In this document: piece after piece, positions 22,496-23,953 of the stretch | Numbering within the stretch: the first letter of the stretch is position 1 | How the letters are laid out: each line of letters starts with the position of its first letter | DNA from: a virus | IMG/VR virus record: IMGVR_UViG_3300025122_000156 | Location: 1-23,953 of that record | DNA: 23,953 nt | Direction: 5' to 3' (one strand) | Notes under the pieces: generated by a model | What the model was told of the DNA's origin: nothing | What the model saw: only the letters and a program-made list of their open reading frames with translations | Databases searched by the model: none | Program-made: the position numbers and the translations under genes

Positions 22496-23355
22496 TGAGT
22501 ACATACATCCCACAGTTGTTCAAAGTCTGGCACGGGCAAGCGCTTTCTCATCGCCCGGTAACGCAGTGCTTTTTAGACCTTGAGGACTCTATTGATGGGG
22601 AGGTCGATAGGGGCAACTTTGGGGAAGATGCGGTTCTAAGTCTTGTAAGTTTTCACGAAAGGTCGCTTACGGAAACGCACAGGGCTAGGCAGCTTATATG
22701 GAACGAAGAGGCCATTTGGGTCTTTCAGTTTCGGGCCGCTTCCTCGACCAACACATTTGAACACCTTGGCGCACACGACAACAAGTTCACGGTTGAAGAG
22801 GCGGCGACAAGGGTTTTGGTTCCAAGTAGCTGTGTGGTTGAGATACAGGCTCAGATTGAGATCGATGCAATTCTTTGGAACGGCAAGGATCAGACGGACG
22901 TGCTTTCGGCAACCTCGCTTAGCACTCTCACTCCAGCGGAAGTCAGATTCCCTGGGCTGCAACTCACATTCAAGCTGTTCAAGTCAGAGGTGGGCAGCCC
23001 CGTGAAAACAGAGGTGGAAACGAGAATAATTAAGCGCCTTATGGAGATAACGGCGGATGCAACCGACACAGACGCCGTTCAGCAGAAACGACGCGGGGCA
23101 ACAGTGAGCTTTTGTGCTTTAGACCAGATAACTATTGCCGAAGAAGACACCAGAGTCGGGGGCGCTGTTGACTACTGGGTAGAGGTTTACGGCGAATTTC
23201 TGGAATCAAGGGATAAAGATGGCGCTATTCACACCGCCCTTCCCGCAGCAGAAGTTGGCTGGGCAGTAGTAAGAAGCAAGGCTAGGCACCTGACTGCAAC
23301 GTCGTATTCGGCAAGCTACAAAGGGAGTGCCACAAGCAGCATAGCGGCACCGTAG
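22495..23355 (+). CDS. Tail or neck appendage protein C (tandem set)
   Basis: The product is 286 aa, coupled to the previous gene by TAATG. It has an N-terminal helix (RPVTQCFLDLEDSI), DGEVDRGN at 34-41, then a long beta-rich region (VVEIQAQIEIDAILWNG, LQLTFKLFKSEVG, VDYWVEVYGEFLE) and a Ser/Ala-rich C-terminus. It is the longest of the three tandem genes and shares their architecture, which suggests old duplication. It is probably a head-tail interface appendage or spike. No enzyme or adhesin motif is visible. Ten bases separate its stop from the next ATG. Confidence 0.6.
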   Translation: MSTYIPQLFKVWHGQALSHRPVTQCFLDLEDSIDGEVDRGNFGEDAVLSLVSFHERSLTETHRARQLIWNEEAIWVFQFRAASSTNTFEHLGAHDNKFTVEEAATRVLVPSSCVVEIQAQIEIDAILWNGKDQTDVLSATSLSTLTPAEVRFPGLQLTFKLFKSEVGSPVKTEVETRIIKRLMEITADATDTDAVQQKRRGATVSFCALDQITIAEEDTRVGGAVDYWVEVYGEFLESRDKDGAIHTALPAAEVGWAVVRSKARHLTATSYSASYKGSATSSIAAP

Positions 23356-23365
23356 GCAACCAACT

Positions 23366-23953
23366 ATGGCATATGAAAAATACGAAAAGCTACTTGGCGA
23401 CTTTGGTGGGCCACTGATGCCGTACTCTGCGTTCGGCGCAGAGGTCGGTATGAGGGAGCATGGAGAGGTTCTGGCGAAAAAGGCAAGTGCGGCGCGACAA
23501 CTCAGGGACCTAGAGCCAGAGGGCGCGGTAGCGGGATTTAGGTCTCGCGGTGGGAGGTCGCCGTACCTCCATGGTTCTGATGTGAAGAGGTTTGCCGGTA
23601 GGAGGGCGGAGTTGGCTGCCATGGGCGCGGGGGCCGCTGGTGACGCAAGGGCAAGGGAGCAAATAGATAAAAGGAAGTATCTCGCCCAGCAGCTAGAGGA
23701 TCAGATAGCCGCACAACGGGCGACCATCAAGGCAAAGAAGCAGCTTGAGCAAGGGATTGTAAAGGCTGTCGGCCAGGTTGGTGCGATGGGAACGGCCATG
23801 ATGTACAAGGCCGGCAGAATCAACGCCAAGTACGACGCGCTTCAGAAGGAGGAGCCCGAAGAGGTGCCCACGCCAGCGGTTGATGACTACGAGAGCGTTA
23901 GGCTCGCTGTTAATGAGGCAGCGGATCTGGAGGCGGCGGCACTTGAGGAGAGC
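23366..23953 (+). CDS. Partial gene, internal virion protein candidate (runs off window)
   Basis: The frame from ATG 23366 stays open to the window end: 196 codons, no stop. The start MAYEKYEKLLGDFGGPL is followed by Ala/Arg/Gly-rich sequence, a coiled coil (about 98-127: KRKYLAQQLEDQIAAQR), a glycine-containing hydrophobic helix (KAVGQVGAMGTAMMYKAG) and an acidic end. A coiled coil followed by a small-residue hydrophobic helix is typical of podovirus internal or ejection proteins such as T7 gp14. Position after the tail genes agrees. The C-terminal part lies outside the window, so the call is tentative. Confidence 0.55.
   Translation, partial: MAYEKYEKLLGDFGGPLMPYSAFGAEVGMREHGEVLAKKASAARQLRDLEPEGAVAGFRSRGGRSPYLHGSDVKRFAGRRAELAAMGAGAAGDARAREQIDKRKYLAQQLEDQIAAQRATIKAKKQLEQGIVKAVGQVGAMGTAMMYKAGRINAKYDALQKEEPEEVPTPAVDDYESVRLAVNEAADLEAAALEES

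Overview
The window is part of the genome of a tailed double-stranded DNA phage, most likely with a short (podovirus-type) tail. This rests on a fused primase-helicase, an SSB and a phage-type adenine methyltransferase on one side. On the other side are a terminase large subunit, a portal, a scaffold, a major capsid protein, a head-tail connector and a tail-nozzle-like protein. No integrase, lysis gene or bacterial housekeeping gene is visible. The host cannot be named. Ribosome binding sites are ordinary AGGAGG types, GTG starts are common and base composition is moderately GC-rich. CTAG, scarce in enterobacterial DNA, is common here.

Layout. 1-435: non-coding, with eight CTAG sites, a C6G6 palindrome, an AT-rich patch and a candidate promoter. 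436-4768 (+): replication operon (replisome-organiser-like protein, primase-helicase, Xre-type regulator, SSB, adenine methyltransferase), ending in a CAU tRNA, probably tRNA-Ile2, at 4779-4855. 4857-7880 (-): three genes (41-aa very basic peptide, 218-aa Gln-rich protein, 749-aa multidomain protein) that look like virion-interior or injected proteins. 7970-10825 (+): small helical protein, small-terminase candidate, TerL. 10809-13419 (-): portal plus a zinc-ribbon/winged-helix-like protein. 13507-23953 (+): scaffold, major capsid protein, decoration-protein candidate, small virion protein, connector, nozzle-like protein, 66-aa protein, three tandem appendage-like proteins, and a gene cut by the window end that resembles an internal virion protein.

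The head genes are in the textbook order (TerS candidate, TerL, portal, accessory, scaffold, capsid), but the portal plus accessory pair is on the opposite strand. Flipping 10.81-13.42 kb would restore a co-directional module, so this looks like a local inversion. The two convergent junctions have almost no spacer (1 nt at 4856; a 17-nt overlap at 10809-10825). The two divergent junctions (7881-7969 and 13420-13506) each hold a dyad symmetry, suggesting that these are the control points.

The capsid gene has no AGA/AGG codons and one ATA codon. The tail nozzle gene uses ATA for roughly 20 of about 53 isoleucines, which fits a phage-borne tRNA-Ile2. A 12-bp hairpin follows the capsid and decoration genes and probably limits or separates expression of the tail genes.
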